63,112 nt of DNA, taken from assembly GCA_002305545.1 (NCBI GenBank), contig DBRG01000019.1, positions 189,346-252,457 on the forward strand. The letters run 5' to 3'. The stretch's first letter is position 1. Each line of letters begins with the position of its first letter. The translations under genes and the position numbers were made by a program. A model generated the notes under the pieces. It was not told the origin of the DNA. It did not search any database and saw nothing but the letters and a program-made list of their open reading frames with translations. Source of the stretch: Bacteroidales bacterium UBA1374 (lineage in GTDB: Bacteria; Bacteroidota; Bacteroidia; Bacteroidales; UBA932). Below, piece by piece: positions 18,204 through 25,660 of the stretch.

Positions 18204-19583
18204 ATGGCACAAAAACCTTCCATACCCAAAGGAACGCGAGATTTTAATCCGGTTGAGGCTTCCCGGAGAAACTATATCTTTGACACCATCAGGACCGTTT
18301 TCAGGGAATTCGGTTATGCGCCCATTGAAACACCGGCCATGGAGAACCTTTCCACATTGTTGGGAAAATACGGTGAGGAGGGGGACCGGTTACTGTTCAA
18401 GATACTCAATTCAGGAGACAGCTTCGTGACCCTGGCCGGTAAAGTGGATTCGGACCCGGCCAAGATCGATTCCAATGCCCTGTCACTGATGGTTTGTGAA
18501 AAAGGATTGCGCTATGATCTGACCGTTCCTTTTGCCCGGTTTGTTGTCCAGCATCAGAATGATCTGGCTTTCCCGTTCAAGCGGTACCAGATACAACCCG
18601 TGTGGAGGGCAGACAGGCCCCAGAAAGGTCGTTACCGCGAATTTTACCAATGTGATGCCGATGTGATTGGTTCGGATTCGCTCTACAATGAGCTTGAAAT
18701 GGTGCAACTGGTAGATGATGTCTTCAACCGGTTTGGCATTCGTGTCCTACTTAAAATCAACAACCGCAAGGTGCTGGCTGGCATTGCCCAGGTGATGGGT
18801 TATCCCGACAGGCTGATCGATATTACCATTGCCATGGATAAATTCGAGAAGAACGGCCTGGAAGGTGTGAGGGCTGAATTGCTGGAAAAAGGCATCACCC
18901 CGGAAGGTCTTACCCGCCTGGAGCCGCTGCTGCTTTTCAAGGGTATAACCACTTCCAAAATTGCATTTCTTACCAGGTTATTTGAAGATGGCCGGTCCGA
19001 GGTGGGTCTGAAAGGCGTTGAAGAACTCAAATGGCTGTTTGAAATGATCGGGCAAGTGGGTGTTAGCCAATCAGTTGAACTGGATCTGAGCCTGGCACGG
19101 GGACTGAATTATTATACCGGAGCCATATTTGAGGTGAAAGCGTTTGATTATTCCATAGGCAGCATATGTGGCGGGGGAAGGTACGACGATCTGACCGGAG
19201 TGTTCGGGTTGAATGACATGTCGGGTGTGGGCATTTCTTTTGGGGCCGACAGGATCTATGATGTGTTGATGGGATTGGATAAATTTCCCGAAACTGTGAT
19301 GGATGCCCCTCAAATCGTTTTTTTCAATATGGGCAGGGAAGAGGCTGCATATTCGCTTCGTTGTATGAAAACTTTACGCGCATCGGGCATATCCTGTGAA
19401 TTGTATCCCGAGGAGGTCAAACTGAAAAAGCAGTTTGACTACGCTACGCGCAGGGGAGTCCGGAAGGTGGCAATTATCGGTGAACAGGAAATGAAAAACA
19501 ACCAGGTCACCTGGAAAAACCTCCTTACGGGGGAACAGCAAACTGTTGATATGAAGGACTTTTTAAATATGTTTGGAATTTAG
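18204..19583 (+). CDS. hisS: Histidyl-tRNA synthetase
   Basis: 459 residues from the ATG at 18204; eight codons further upstream are in frame but the protein family begins MAQKPSIPKGTRDFNP. Class II motifs are visible: motif 2 (RYQIQPVWRADRPQKGRYREFYQCDADV), the HisA motif LARGLNYYTGAIFEV, and motif 3 (GGGRYDDLTGVFG, GISFGADRIYDVL). The C-terminal anticodon-binding domain follows. Charges tRNA-His. A tRNA gene begins 31 nt after the stop and has its own promoter. Confidence 0.97.
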   Translation: MAQKPSIPKGTRDFNPVEASRRNYIFDTIRTVFREFGYAPIETPAMENLSTLLGKYGEEGDRLLFKILNSGDSFVTLAGKVDSDPAKIDSNALSLMVCEKGLRYDLTVPFARFVVQHQNDLAFPFKRYQIQPVWRADRPQKGRYREFYQCDADVIGSDSLYNELEMVQLVDDVFNRFGIRVLLKINNRKVLAGIAQVMGYPDRLIDITIAMDKFEKNGLEGVRAELLEKGITPEGLTRLEPLLLFKGITTSKIAFLTRLFEDGRSEVGLKGVEELKWLFEMIGQVGVSQSVELDLSLARGLNYYTGAIFEVKAFDYSIGSICGGGRYDDLTGVFGLNDMSGVGISFGADRIYDVLMGLDKFPETVMDAPQIVFFNMGREEAAYSLRCMKTLRASGISCELYPEEVKLKKQFDYATRRGVRKVAIIGEQEMKNNQVTWKNLLTGEQQTVDMKDFLNMFGI

Positions 19584-19603
19584 GCTCAGAATTTGTATCT
19601 TTG
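19572..19603 (+). promoter_or_regulatory. Promoter of the initiator tRNA gene
   Basis: TTTG at 19572-19575, 20 nt spacer, TATCTTTG at 19596-19603. Matches the Bacteroidota sigma-A consensus closely; the -33 element lies inside the hisS 3' end. Expected start of transcription is a few nt before the tRNA at 19615. Confidence 0.75.
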
Positions 19604-19614
19604 TATTTCTATAT

Positions 19615-19687
<73 letters not shown>

Positions 19688-19692
19688 CAAAG

Positions 19693-19727
19693 AAAGAGGG
19701 TGACTAATAAGGTCATCCTCTTTTTTT
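19693..19727 (+). terminator. Intrinsic terminator of tRNA-fMet
   Basis: AAAGAGGGTGAC (19693-19704) pairs with GTCATCCTCTTT (19712-19723) with one G:T wobble, followed by a run of T to 19727. Placed 6 nt after the tRNA end. Confidence 0.85.
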
Positions 19728-19757
19728 ATGCCGAGGCTTCAACCCTTTCCTGCAGGC

Positions 19758-19831
19758 GGTCGCCTGAGTGCTAAGAACGGAGTGCTTTTTCCTTTAAGCC
19801 GAGGCACTCCGTTCTTAGCACTCAAGCGACC
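19758..19831. repeat. Long hairpin H1
   Basis: Arms 19758-19785 and 19804-19831 are complementary over 28 nt with one mismatch; the inner 20 nt are perfect. The 18-nt loop reads T-rich then AAGCCGAG. The arm ends GGTCGC and the inner AACGGAGTGC recur, with the loop, in hairpin H2 in inverted orientation. Confidence 0.9.
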
Positions 19832-19860
19832 TTTCAGTTATGCGTGTTGCTGCTCAATTT

Positions 19861-19930
19861 ACCGCCTGGTGGTCTTTCAAGGCGGTGCGCCAAAAGCCTT
19901 TGGCGCTTATAAAAAGCGCTGCTTTGCAGC
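19861..19930. repeat. Cluster of short perfect hairpins
   Basis: Three consecutive small palindromes: ACCGCC (19861-19866)/GGCGGT (19881-19886); GCGCCAAA (19887-19894)/TTTGGCGC (19899-19906); GCTGC (19918-19922)/GCAGC (19926-19930). They directly abut each other and precede the first 99-bp unit. None is followed by a T run, so termination is unlikely. Confidence 0.7.
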
Positions 19931-19957
19931 ACCAATCATTGTCCCCGGCTGCTTTTT

Positions 19958-20056
19958 GGGAGGTAGTAAGTGATGGTTTTGTTGAAAAAACCTTTAACCC
20001 GCTATTATTGTGTGTATTATGGGTGTGAACGCCATTTAGACAACTTACCACCTCCC
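19958..20056. repeat. Terminal-inverted-repeat unit 1 (99 bp)
   Basis: Begins GGGAGGTAGTAAGT and ends ACTTACCACCTCCC, complementary over 14 nt with one mismatch. The 71-nt interior aligns without large gaps to units 2 and 3 (shared GGTTTTGTT, TTATTATTG/TATTATTG, GAACGC/AAACGC and ATTT segments). Confidence 0.88.
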
Positions 20057-20087
20057 CTTGTTTTTGCGGTTTTTCTGTGATTTGGGG

Positions 20088-20186
20088 GGGAGGTGGTAAG
20101 TAACAACTGTGTTACGAAAACACATGACATCCTGTTAATGTGCACATTAGAGGCGCGTTCATGTTTTTCGAAACTTACCACCCTCC
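20088..20186. repeat. Terminal-inverted-repeat unit 2 (99 bp)
   Basis: Begins GGGAGGTGGTAAGT and ends ACTTACCACCCTCC. Interior 71 nt. Here pairing also extends inside the unit: CGAAAACACATGA near the left end against TCATGTTTTTCG near the right end. Separated from unit 1 by 31 nt (20057-20087) and from unit 3 by 21 nt (20187-20207); the two spacers share only a GGTTTTT/GGTTTTG core. Confidence 0.88.
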
Positions 20187-20207
20187 ATGGATTTCAGTGG
20201 TTTTGCA

Positions 20208-20305
20208 GGGAGGTGGTAAGTGGCGGTTTTGTTATAAAATCTTGTAACATACTGTTATTATTGGCTTTATTGGCTCAAACGCTATTTTGCTACTTACCAC
20301 CTCCC
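20208..20305. repeat. Terminal-inverted-repeat unit 3 (98 bp)
   Basis: Begins GGGAGGTGGTAAGT and ends with the exact reverse complement, ACTTACCACCTCCC. Interior 70 nt, most similar to unit 1. All three units lie in the same orientation. Confidence 0.88.
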
Positions 20306-20367
20306 AGTCAACACCTATGGGTCTGCTGGCGTGAGGATACTGCTGGCAAGCACTGCTCCTGGCAGGC

Positions 20368-20442
20368 GATCGCTGATACCATTTGGAACGGAGAGCCTCG
20401 GCGTACCAAAAAAGCTCTCCGTTCCAAATGGTGTCAGCGACC
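20368..20442. repeat. Long hairpin H2, inverted relative of H1
   Basis: Arms 20368-20396 and 20414-20442 pair over 29 nt with two mismatches (one G:T). The loop read on the minus strand is T-rich then GTACGCCGAG, like H1. The middle of the stem differs from H1 (CACCATTTGG against AGTGCTAAG) but differs on both arms together, so pairing is kept: covariation. Confidence 0.88.
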
Positions 20443-20490
20443 GCAGCAGGCAGTAAAAGCACGAACCGCAGCGGGCAGCAAAAGCACGAA
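20441..20490. repeat. Two tandem copies of a 25-bp repeat
   Basis: CCGCAGCAGGCAGTAAAAGC plus ACGAA (20441-20465) is repeated at 20466-20490 with two changes. It sits between hairpin H2 and the right boundary GCCTCGGC and explains why the right flank of the composite is longer than the left. Confidence 0.85.
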
Positions 20491-20732
20491 CAAGGGAAAG
20501 CCTCGGCAAAAAGAAAATTGCGTCCCGTACGCGAGGTGTCGGAGAGCTGAAATTTTTACAAAGAAGTAGTGCTTTAGGGCTATATTGGTCCGGGCCTGGA
20601 TCAAAGATAACTGCCAGGGGTAGTTTGGCCGGTTTTTTGCTTTTGGTCAGCCTTTAATTAACCCTACCGGGAGCAGTTTCCCGGGATTTTTGTCCCAGGT
20701 GAACAAAAATAATTATATTTAAAAAACCATTT

Positions 20733-21419
20733 ATGATCATGAAAAGAATACATAACAGGAATTTCTTGCCGGGTATAACTTCTCTGATAATGATTATTGC
20801 GGTCTTCGTACTGCTATCCGGATGCATACGCAAATCCATGCAAAAGGAAGTGGAACGGGTTGTTGAAGAAGTACTGGCATACAGTACCAGGTCCGTAGAG
20901 CCTGAATTGAAACTGCTAAGGGTTAAATTGGACAGGATCCTTACAGATAAAGAGAAGCAGCTAATAGATCAATACAGGGACCAGGCAAAGGTCATGATCG
21001 ACAGCATGATAAATTTTCAGGTTAAACTTTCTGAACTGGCAGGGGATAAAGAGTACGAACTAACAGAGGGTGAAATTGCCTATTATAACGGCTCTCAGAA
21101 AATGATGCGTCAGATCATCACTTCATGCTGGGCTATACTGGATAACCACGAAGAAGCGTTTGCTTCGATCCAAAGGGAGATGTATCCTAAAACAGTTACC
21201 TGGCAAAAAGAAGTCATGGAAATTGTGAGCACGAACCTGCCTGCAGGATTCCGGGATGAGTTTGCCACAGAAGGCAGCGGACTCCAGGTAATTGGAATGG
21301 AACAATTGTCACCCAACAATATGCAACAGGTCTTTTTCATCTTATACGAACCTAAGACCAATTTCCCGCTTAACAAGCTCAAGGATATGCTGCATCGCAT
21401 GTTGAAAGAAAATCGTTGA
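20733..21419 (+). CDS. Lipoprotein paired with a YidE/AspT-type transporter
   Basis: 228 residues; starts at 20733 or at the second ATG (20739). The lipobox is LLSGC (Cys31) after a hydrophobic stretch. The mature part is mostly helical and charged (KEVERVVEEVLAYSTRSVEP, LDRILTDKEKQLIDQYRDQA) with no family I recognise. The stop is 11 nt before the transporter ATG, so the two are surely co-transcribed; an accessory envelope subunit is possible. Confidence 0.85.
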   Translation: MIMKRIHNRNFLPGITSLIMIIAVFVLLSGCIRKSMQKEVERVVEEVLAYSTRSVEPELKLLRVKLDRILTDKEKQLIDQYRDQAKVMIDSMINFQVKLSELAGDKEYELTEGEIAYYNGSQKMMRQIITSCWAILDNHEEAFASIQREMYPKTVTWQKEVMEIVSTNLPAGFRDEFATEGSGLQVIGMEQLSPNNMQQVFFILYEPKTNFPLNKLKDMLHRMLKENR

Positions 21420-21430
21420 CCGATGATTTA

Positions 21431-23092
21431 ATGGACTACATTCTGCATTTTTTCACTACGCAAAGTATTGCATCCACAATGCTTTACTTATGTCTGGCTG
21501 CCTTTACCGGATCAATGCTTGGAAAACTGGAATTTAAAGGAATCAGGCTGGGAGTGGCAGGCGTACTCTTCACAGGTATACTTATCGCTCATTTTGGAGC
21601 ACCCATTGATGCGCATACCCTGTATTTCATGCGCGATTTCGGACTGACATTGTTTGTGTACAGCATTGGCCTGAGTATGGGACCCCGCTTTTTTTCTTCA
21701 TTCAGGAAAGACGGTTTATTGCTGAACCTGTTTGCCGTTGCCATTGTCGCGGGTGGCTTTGGAATAGCCTTTTTGATATACCGCTTTACAGACATGCCCT
21801 CTGCTACTGTTGCCGGACTTATGAGCGGGGCAGTAACCAACACACCCAGTCTTGGTGCCGTCCAGCAGGTACTTGTGGAACAGGGCGCAGCTCCCGCCGT
21901 TATTTCCAAAACAGGCATGGCCTACGCTATCGCTTACCCATTTGGGATTTTAGGGGTTATTTTTTCCATGATGTTAATACGACGCTTTTTCAGTGTAAAT
22001 ACACAAGCGGAGATGAAAGAGTACACCCGGTCATTGGAGAGCAGTGAACCAGCGCTGCAGAACTTGGAAATAACAGTAGTCAATCCCGACCTCTTCGGTA
22101 AAAGTATTGGTCATATCAAAAAGATGCTGGATAATGAACTGACCCTCTCCCGTATCATACGCCAGGGAGAACCCGTGTCTGCTGCCGATGAGGAAATCAT
22201 CCGGCAGGGAGATATTATTTGCGGCGTTTCTGCCCAGGATAAGATCGAAAAACTGGAACTCAAGGCTGGTATAGTTGCTTTGGCAAAAAGTGTAGAAAAT
22301 ATTCCTGGTCCCCTGGGCATGATAAACATCCTGATGACAAACCAGAGAATTGCAGGAAAATCAATTCAACAAATCGGCATCTATCGTCGTTACCCTGCCA
22401 ACGTGACCCGCATATACCGTTCGGGTATGAAAATCCTGCCAACTTTACAGACAACCCTGGAATTGGGTGATACCATCAGGGTAGTTGGTAAACAGGAAAT
22501 ACTGGATGATGTAAAAAAAGAATTGGGTGATTCCATAAATGAACTGATCAAACCCAATATAATCTCCATTTTTCTTGGCATTTTTACTGGAATTATTCTT
22601 GGCAGTATTCCGATATTTATTCCCGGCCTGCCCGCTCCGGCCAGACTGGGACTTGCCGGTGGCCAGTTGCTGATAGCCATTCTTCTGGGACACAGGGGAC
22701 GGATAGGCAAGCTGAGTTTTTACATGACTCCCGGAGCCAGTCTTTTCATGCGTGAATTTGGAATCATACTTTTCCTCGCTTGTGTTGGATTACTGTCAGG
22801 GGCAAAATTTGTGGAAACCATTCTGAACGGAGGATGGCATTGGATGCTGTACGGTATTGCCGTTACTTTTATTCCTGTTTTGATTGTGGGTATTATTGCG
22901 CGTCTGATGAAAGTTAACTATCTGAAAATTTGTGGTTTAATAGCGGGCGCCATGACCGATCCACCTGCCCTGGAATTTGCCAATGGACTCGCACCTGTTC
23001 AGGCGCAAGTGGCTGCATACGCTATCGTATACCCGCTTACAATGTTTCTAAGGGTACTGTTAGCCCAGATTTTTATCCTGATGACTATGTAG
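21431..23092 (+). CDS. YidE/YbjL (AspT-family) putative antiporter with RCK_C domains
   Basis: 553 residues from the ATG at 21431 (MDYILHFFTTQ). Two halves of five or so membrane segments, each with the family duplication motif (RDFGLTLFVYSIGLSMG and REFGIILFLACVGLLSG; GLMSGAVTNTPSLGA and GLIAGAMTDPPALEFA). Between them are two cytosolic RCK_C/TrkA_C-like domains (residues about 205-375). AspT of this family exchanges aspartate for alanine; the substrate of YidE-type members is unknown. The last 8 nt overlap the convergent arginase-fold gene. Confidence 0.9.
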   Translation: MDYILHFFTTQSIASTMLYLCLAAFTGSMLGKLEFKGIRLGVAGVLFTGILIAHFGAPIDAHTLYFMRDFGLTLFVYSIGLSMGPRFFSSFRKDGLLLNLFAVAIVAGGFGIAFLIYRFTDMPSATVAGLMSGAVTNTPSLGAVQQVLVEQGAAPAVISKTGMAYAIAYPFGILGVIFSMMLIRRFFSVNTQAEMKEYTRSLESSEPALQNLEITVVNPDLFGKSIGHIKKMLDNELTLSRIIRQGEPVSAADEEIIRQGDIICGVSAQDKIEKLELKAGIVALAKSVENIPGPLGMINILMTNQRIAGKSIQQIGIYRRYPANVTRIYRSGMKILPTLQTTLELGDTIRVVGKQEILDDVKKELGDSINELIKPNIISIFLGIFTGIILGSIPIFIPGLPAPARLGLAGGQLLIAILLGHRGRIGKLSFYMTPGASLFMREFGIILFLACVGLLSGAKFVETILNGGWHWMLYGIAVTFIPVLIVGIIARLMKVNYLKICGLIAGAMTDPPALEFANGLAPVQAQVAAYAIVYPLTMFLRVLLAQIFILMTM

Positions 23093-23786
23093 CTTGATAA
23101 CCTGAAGCTATGCATGATAAGAGGCGGCCGTTGATCAGGTCACTGCGGTTGTCAATGCAGAATGTACATTCGCCGCAGATATCCACACCCAGAACACGAT
23201 AACGAAGCATGACCTCTTTGATTATGCTCTGAAGTTGCCTGAATGACATGGAGCCCTGGTCCCAGTTGGTAGTGACGACCCGAGGGTGTAGTATGTCCTT
23301 GTCTATGGAAATGTAAACGGGTAAGGAGGAGCCTGGCATGGCAGGATAACGGAAAATTCTGCCATCACTCCCAACCAGCGGGTATTCCTCTGAAACACCA
23401 ATGAACAAGAGTTGCTTTAGGAAAGGATTTGTATCAAGAACTGTTCTTACCCAGCCTCCACAGGAAAGAAGATCCTCAAACAGAGGAGGCTGCATGTCAT
23501 GATGATGGTCTGCAACAACCAGCATGAAATCCCTGTCAATCCTGTCTGTCCAGAATTTTGTGATGTAATGGTGGTTGCCTGTGTCCAGAAAATGCACTGC
23601 CCTGAGCGGATGAAGTGCTATCCGGGCCTTTATTGTCTTTTCAGCGTCCTGGTCGCAGTAACAATCCGTGCCAGGAATATCTGTACAATCGACGAATGCA
23701 TGATTGTAGCCAATATAAAAAAACTGGCTTCTGTATACCCGGGTAAAGTCCATGATTATGACAGGAATGTTCATAATTTCTGACAT
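23085..23786 (-). CDS. UPF0489 / arginase-fold protein
   Basis: 233 residues, cytoplasmic. Binuclear-metal motifs of the ureohydrolase (arginase/deacetylase) fold are visible in order: DTGNHHY, VADHHHDMQ and ISIDKDIL, with GVDICGE near the C-terminus. This matches UPF0489-type proteins, whose substrate is unknown. All metal ligands appear present, so it is probably an active hydrolase. Possible starts at 23786 and 23774. Confidence 0.8.
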   Translation of the reverse strand: MSEIMNIPVIIMDFTRVYRSQFFYIGYNHAFVDCTDIPGTDCYCDQDAEKTIKARIALHPLRAVHFLDTGNHHYITKFWTDRIDRDFMLVVADHHHDMQPPLFEDLLSCGGWVRTVLDTNPFLKQLLFIGVSEEYPLVGSDGRIFRYPAMPGSSLPVYISIDKDILHPRVVTTNWDQGSMSFRQLQSIIKEVMLRYRVLGVDICGECTFCIDNRSDLINGRLLSCIASGYQAT

Positions 23787-23837
23787 TGAACCTTGTTTTG
23801 CGAATATACCTAAAATACTATATAAAGTAATTATCTA

Positions 23838-23845
23838 TATATTTG
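23838..23845 (+). promoter_or_regulatory. -7 element upstream of the gldA-like gene
   Basis: TATATTTG, 22 nt before the ATG at 23868. No clear -33 element. It could drive the gldA-sigma transcript and hence the whole downstream locus. Confidence 0.45.
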
Positions 23846-23867
23846 CTTTGGTCAAAGATCCAAACAT

Positions 23868-25010
23868 ATGATTGTAATACGTGGGCATGAAAATATAAAA
23901 GAGCCTTTAAAAGCTGTTTTTCCCGGCAAATACATACAGGGAAGGAAAGCTTTGTCAGATTTGCCTTACATTTTGGATTTGATGGGAGACAACGGATTGG
24001 TGCTTGCCTCGCCATCAGTGATATCCAATGTGCTCCCAAAGTATTCCTTTATTGAAAACAGGAAGAAGATCCACGTTGAAACATTCGGTGGTGAATGCTG
24101 CATAGGAGAGGTAGAAAGGATTACAGGGATCGTTCATCAAAATAAAGCCGATGTGATCGTGGGAATGGGTGGCGGAAAGGTGATTGATACGGCAAAGATC
24201 GTTGCAGACAAGGCCGGAATTCCTGTTATTGTCGTCCCAACCATAGCTTCTACCGATGCCCCTACCAGCGGTTGTGCCGTGCTGTATTCACCGGAAGGTG
24301 TTTTTGATTCTGTGTATTACCTGAAAATGAACCCCCAGGCCGTACTTGTAGATGAAACAATCATAGCTTCTGCACCTACGCGTTTTCTGGTCTCGGGTAT
24401 GGGAGATGCTCTGGCCACCTGGTTTGAAGCAAGATCCTGCAAACGTTCCGGTTCATCCAACGAATGTGGAGGCTATACCACATTGACAGCTATGGGCATC
24501 GCACGTCTGTGCTATCAGACATTGCTACGTTACGGGTTGCAGGCAAAAAAAGATTGTGATCTGTATCTTACCACACCTGCACTGTCGTACATCATTGAAG
24601 CCAACGTCCTGATGAGCGGACTGGGATTTGAAAGTTGCGGACTGGCCTCGGCACATGCCATACACAATGGACTGACTGTTCTGGAAGAGGCACATGCTTT
24701 TTACCACGGTGAAAAAGTCGCGTTCGGAGTACTGGCCGGGCTTCACCTGACAGGGGCCCCTGTCAGGGAAAAGGATAGCGTATATGATTTTTGTGAGTCG
24801 GTGGGGCTGCCCACCACATTTGAAGATCTGAACCTGAACAGGGTGAGCCGGAAACGCCTTATGGAAGCCGCTGTTAAAACATGTCATCCATCAGAAGCAA
24901 TACACCACGAAACCAGAAGGATCACTCCGGAAGAAGTCCTGACAGCCCTATTGGCAGCTGACGATAACGGGAAAAAGAGAAAACAGGGAACCTATGGCAG
25001 AAAGCCCTGA
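23868..25010 (+). CDS. GldA-like glycerol dehydrogenase (iron-type ADH superfamily)
   Basis: 380 residues. NAD-binding GMGGGKVIDTAKIVAD (about 98-113), PTIASTDAPTS, and the metal ligands of GldA: Asp in VSGMGDALATW, His in GLASAHAIHNG and His in EEAHAFYHGEKVAFG. Expected reaction: NAD-dependent oxidation of glycerol or reduction of dihydroxyacetone or a similar ketone. The 3' end overlaps the sigma-factor gene by 17 nt, an unusual coupling of a metabolic enzyme to a locus regulator. Confidence 0.9.
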   Translation: MIVIRGHENIKEPLKAVFPGKYIQGRKALSDLPYILDLMGDNGLVLASPSVISNVLPKYSFIENRKKIHVETFGGECCIGEVERITGIVHQNKADVIVGMGGGKVIDTAKIVADKAGIPVIVVPTIASTDAPTSGCAVLYSPEGVFDSVYYLKMNPQAVLVDETIIASAPTRFLVSGMGDALATWFEARSCKRSGSSNECGGYTTLTAMGIARLCYQTLLRYGLQAKKDCDLYLTTPALSYIIEANVLMSGLGFESCGLASAHAIHNGLTVLEEAHAFYHGEKVAFGVLAGLHLTGAPVREKDSVYDFCESVGLPTTFEDLNLNRVSRKRLMEAAVKTCHPSEAIHHETRRITPEEVLTALLAADDNGKKRKQGTYGRKP

Positions 25011-25584
25011 AAAACAGGAATTGCTGAAGAGTTATTTTGTCAACTATTCACCCAGGTTGACAAATTATGCAGTACGTTTTGTAACAAGCAGAGAGACTGC
25101 CCAAGATATTGTTCAGGACTGTTTTATGCATTTGTGGGAAAAAATGGAGCAATTTGACTTTATCAACATCAAAGCCCTTCTTTTTACCATGGTGCGCAAC
25201 AGATGTCTGAATTACCTGAAACACAAGGATGTGGTTAATCTTTATACAGGCCGTTATTTTCATGAAGTTGAAGGCGAGGAAAGGATATATCATTACGATT
25301 TTGATTTAGGTCCGGGCAAGTTACCACTTTATGAAGAACTTGAGAAACAGCTTCAGATAGCAGTGGATTCCTTGCCGGAAAAATGCAGGAAGGTTTTTGT
25401 CATGAGCCGTTTTGACGGATTCAAGAACCGGGAAATTGCTCTAAAACTGAACATTTCCACAACAGCTGTTGAAAAACACATCAGAAAAGCTTTAAGCTCT
25501 CTTACTGCCTATTTCGAAAAGCAATATCCTTTCAATATATATATCATCATATTCTCTTGTTTGCTATCCACCTACCTGGATTAG
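24994..25584 (+). CDS. ECF sigma-70 factor of the glycan locus
   Basis: 196 residues. Region 2 (RETAQDIVQDCFMHLWEKM) and region 4 (LPEKCRKVFVMSRFDGFKNR, EIALKLNISTTAVEKHIRKA) of Bacteroidota ECF sigma factors are clear. In SusC/D loci such sigma factors are held by the FecR anti-sigma encoded next door and released when the SusC receptor signals. Starts inside gldA; ends 76 nt before fecR. Confidence 0.95.
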   Translation: MAESPEKQELLKSYFVNYSPRLTNYAVRFVTSRETAQDIVQDCFMHLWEKMEQFDFINIKALLFTMVRNRCLNYLKHKDVVNLYTGRYFHEVEGEERIYHYDFDLGPGKLPLYEELEKQLQIAVDSLPEKCRKVFVMSRFDGFKNREIALKLNISTTAVEKHIRKALSSLTAYFEKQYPFNIYIIIFSCLLSTYLD

Positions 25585-25626
25585 CATAGCTGCAAAGACA
25601 TATTATTATTAAAAATTACATAACCA

Positions 25627-25641
25627 GGGTTAGGTAAACCC
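25627..25641 (+). promoter_or_regulatory. Small inverted repeat before the FecR gene
   Basis: GGGTT (25627-25631) and AACCC (25637-25641) flank a 5-nt centre, 19 nt before the ATG of the anti-sigma gene. It might be part of a sigma-dependent promoter or a leader hairpin; nothing more can be said. Confidence 0.35.
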
Positions 25642-25660
25642 GCATTTTGTTGTTTAACAT

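Larger units (their letters stand above)
19730..20507. repeat. Composite non-coding repeat element, ~778 bp, bounded by inverted GCCGAGGC copies
   Basis: The whole 1-kb gap between tRNA-fMet and 20733 has no credible gene. Its first 780 bp are built from repeats. GCCGAGGC occurs at 19730-19737 and 19798-19805, and inverted at 20395-20402 and 20500-20507. Inside are a long hairpin (19758-19831), a cluster of small hairpins (19861-19930), three ~99-bp units with terminal inverted repeats (19958-20305), and an inverted relative of the first hairpin (20368-20442). The symmetric layout suggests a non-autonomous mobile element or a structured RNA/DNA locus inserted behind the tRNA. From 20508 to 20730 only a small CCGGGA/TCCCGG hairpin (20667-20684) is visible. 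Confidence 0.8.

Noticed and set aside
19958..20305. CRISPR array
   Set aside because: The segments between the conserved ends are related to one another and about 71 nt long, the ends are inverted not direct repeats within a unit, and there are no cas genes.
19958..20305. Integron attC cassettes
   Set aside because: No GTTRRRY/RYYYAAC core sites at the unit ends, no cassette ORFs between units and no integrase in the window.
20093..20569. 158-residue open frame across the repeat array
   Set aside because: It runs through units 2 and 3 and hairpin H2, has no start context or family likeness, and its composition follows the repeats.
20667..20690. Terminator before the lipoprotein at 20733
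   Set aside because: A 6-bp CCGGGA/TCCCGG stem with ATTTTTG after it is weak, and no gene on the plus strand ends nearby; left as a minor hairpin only.
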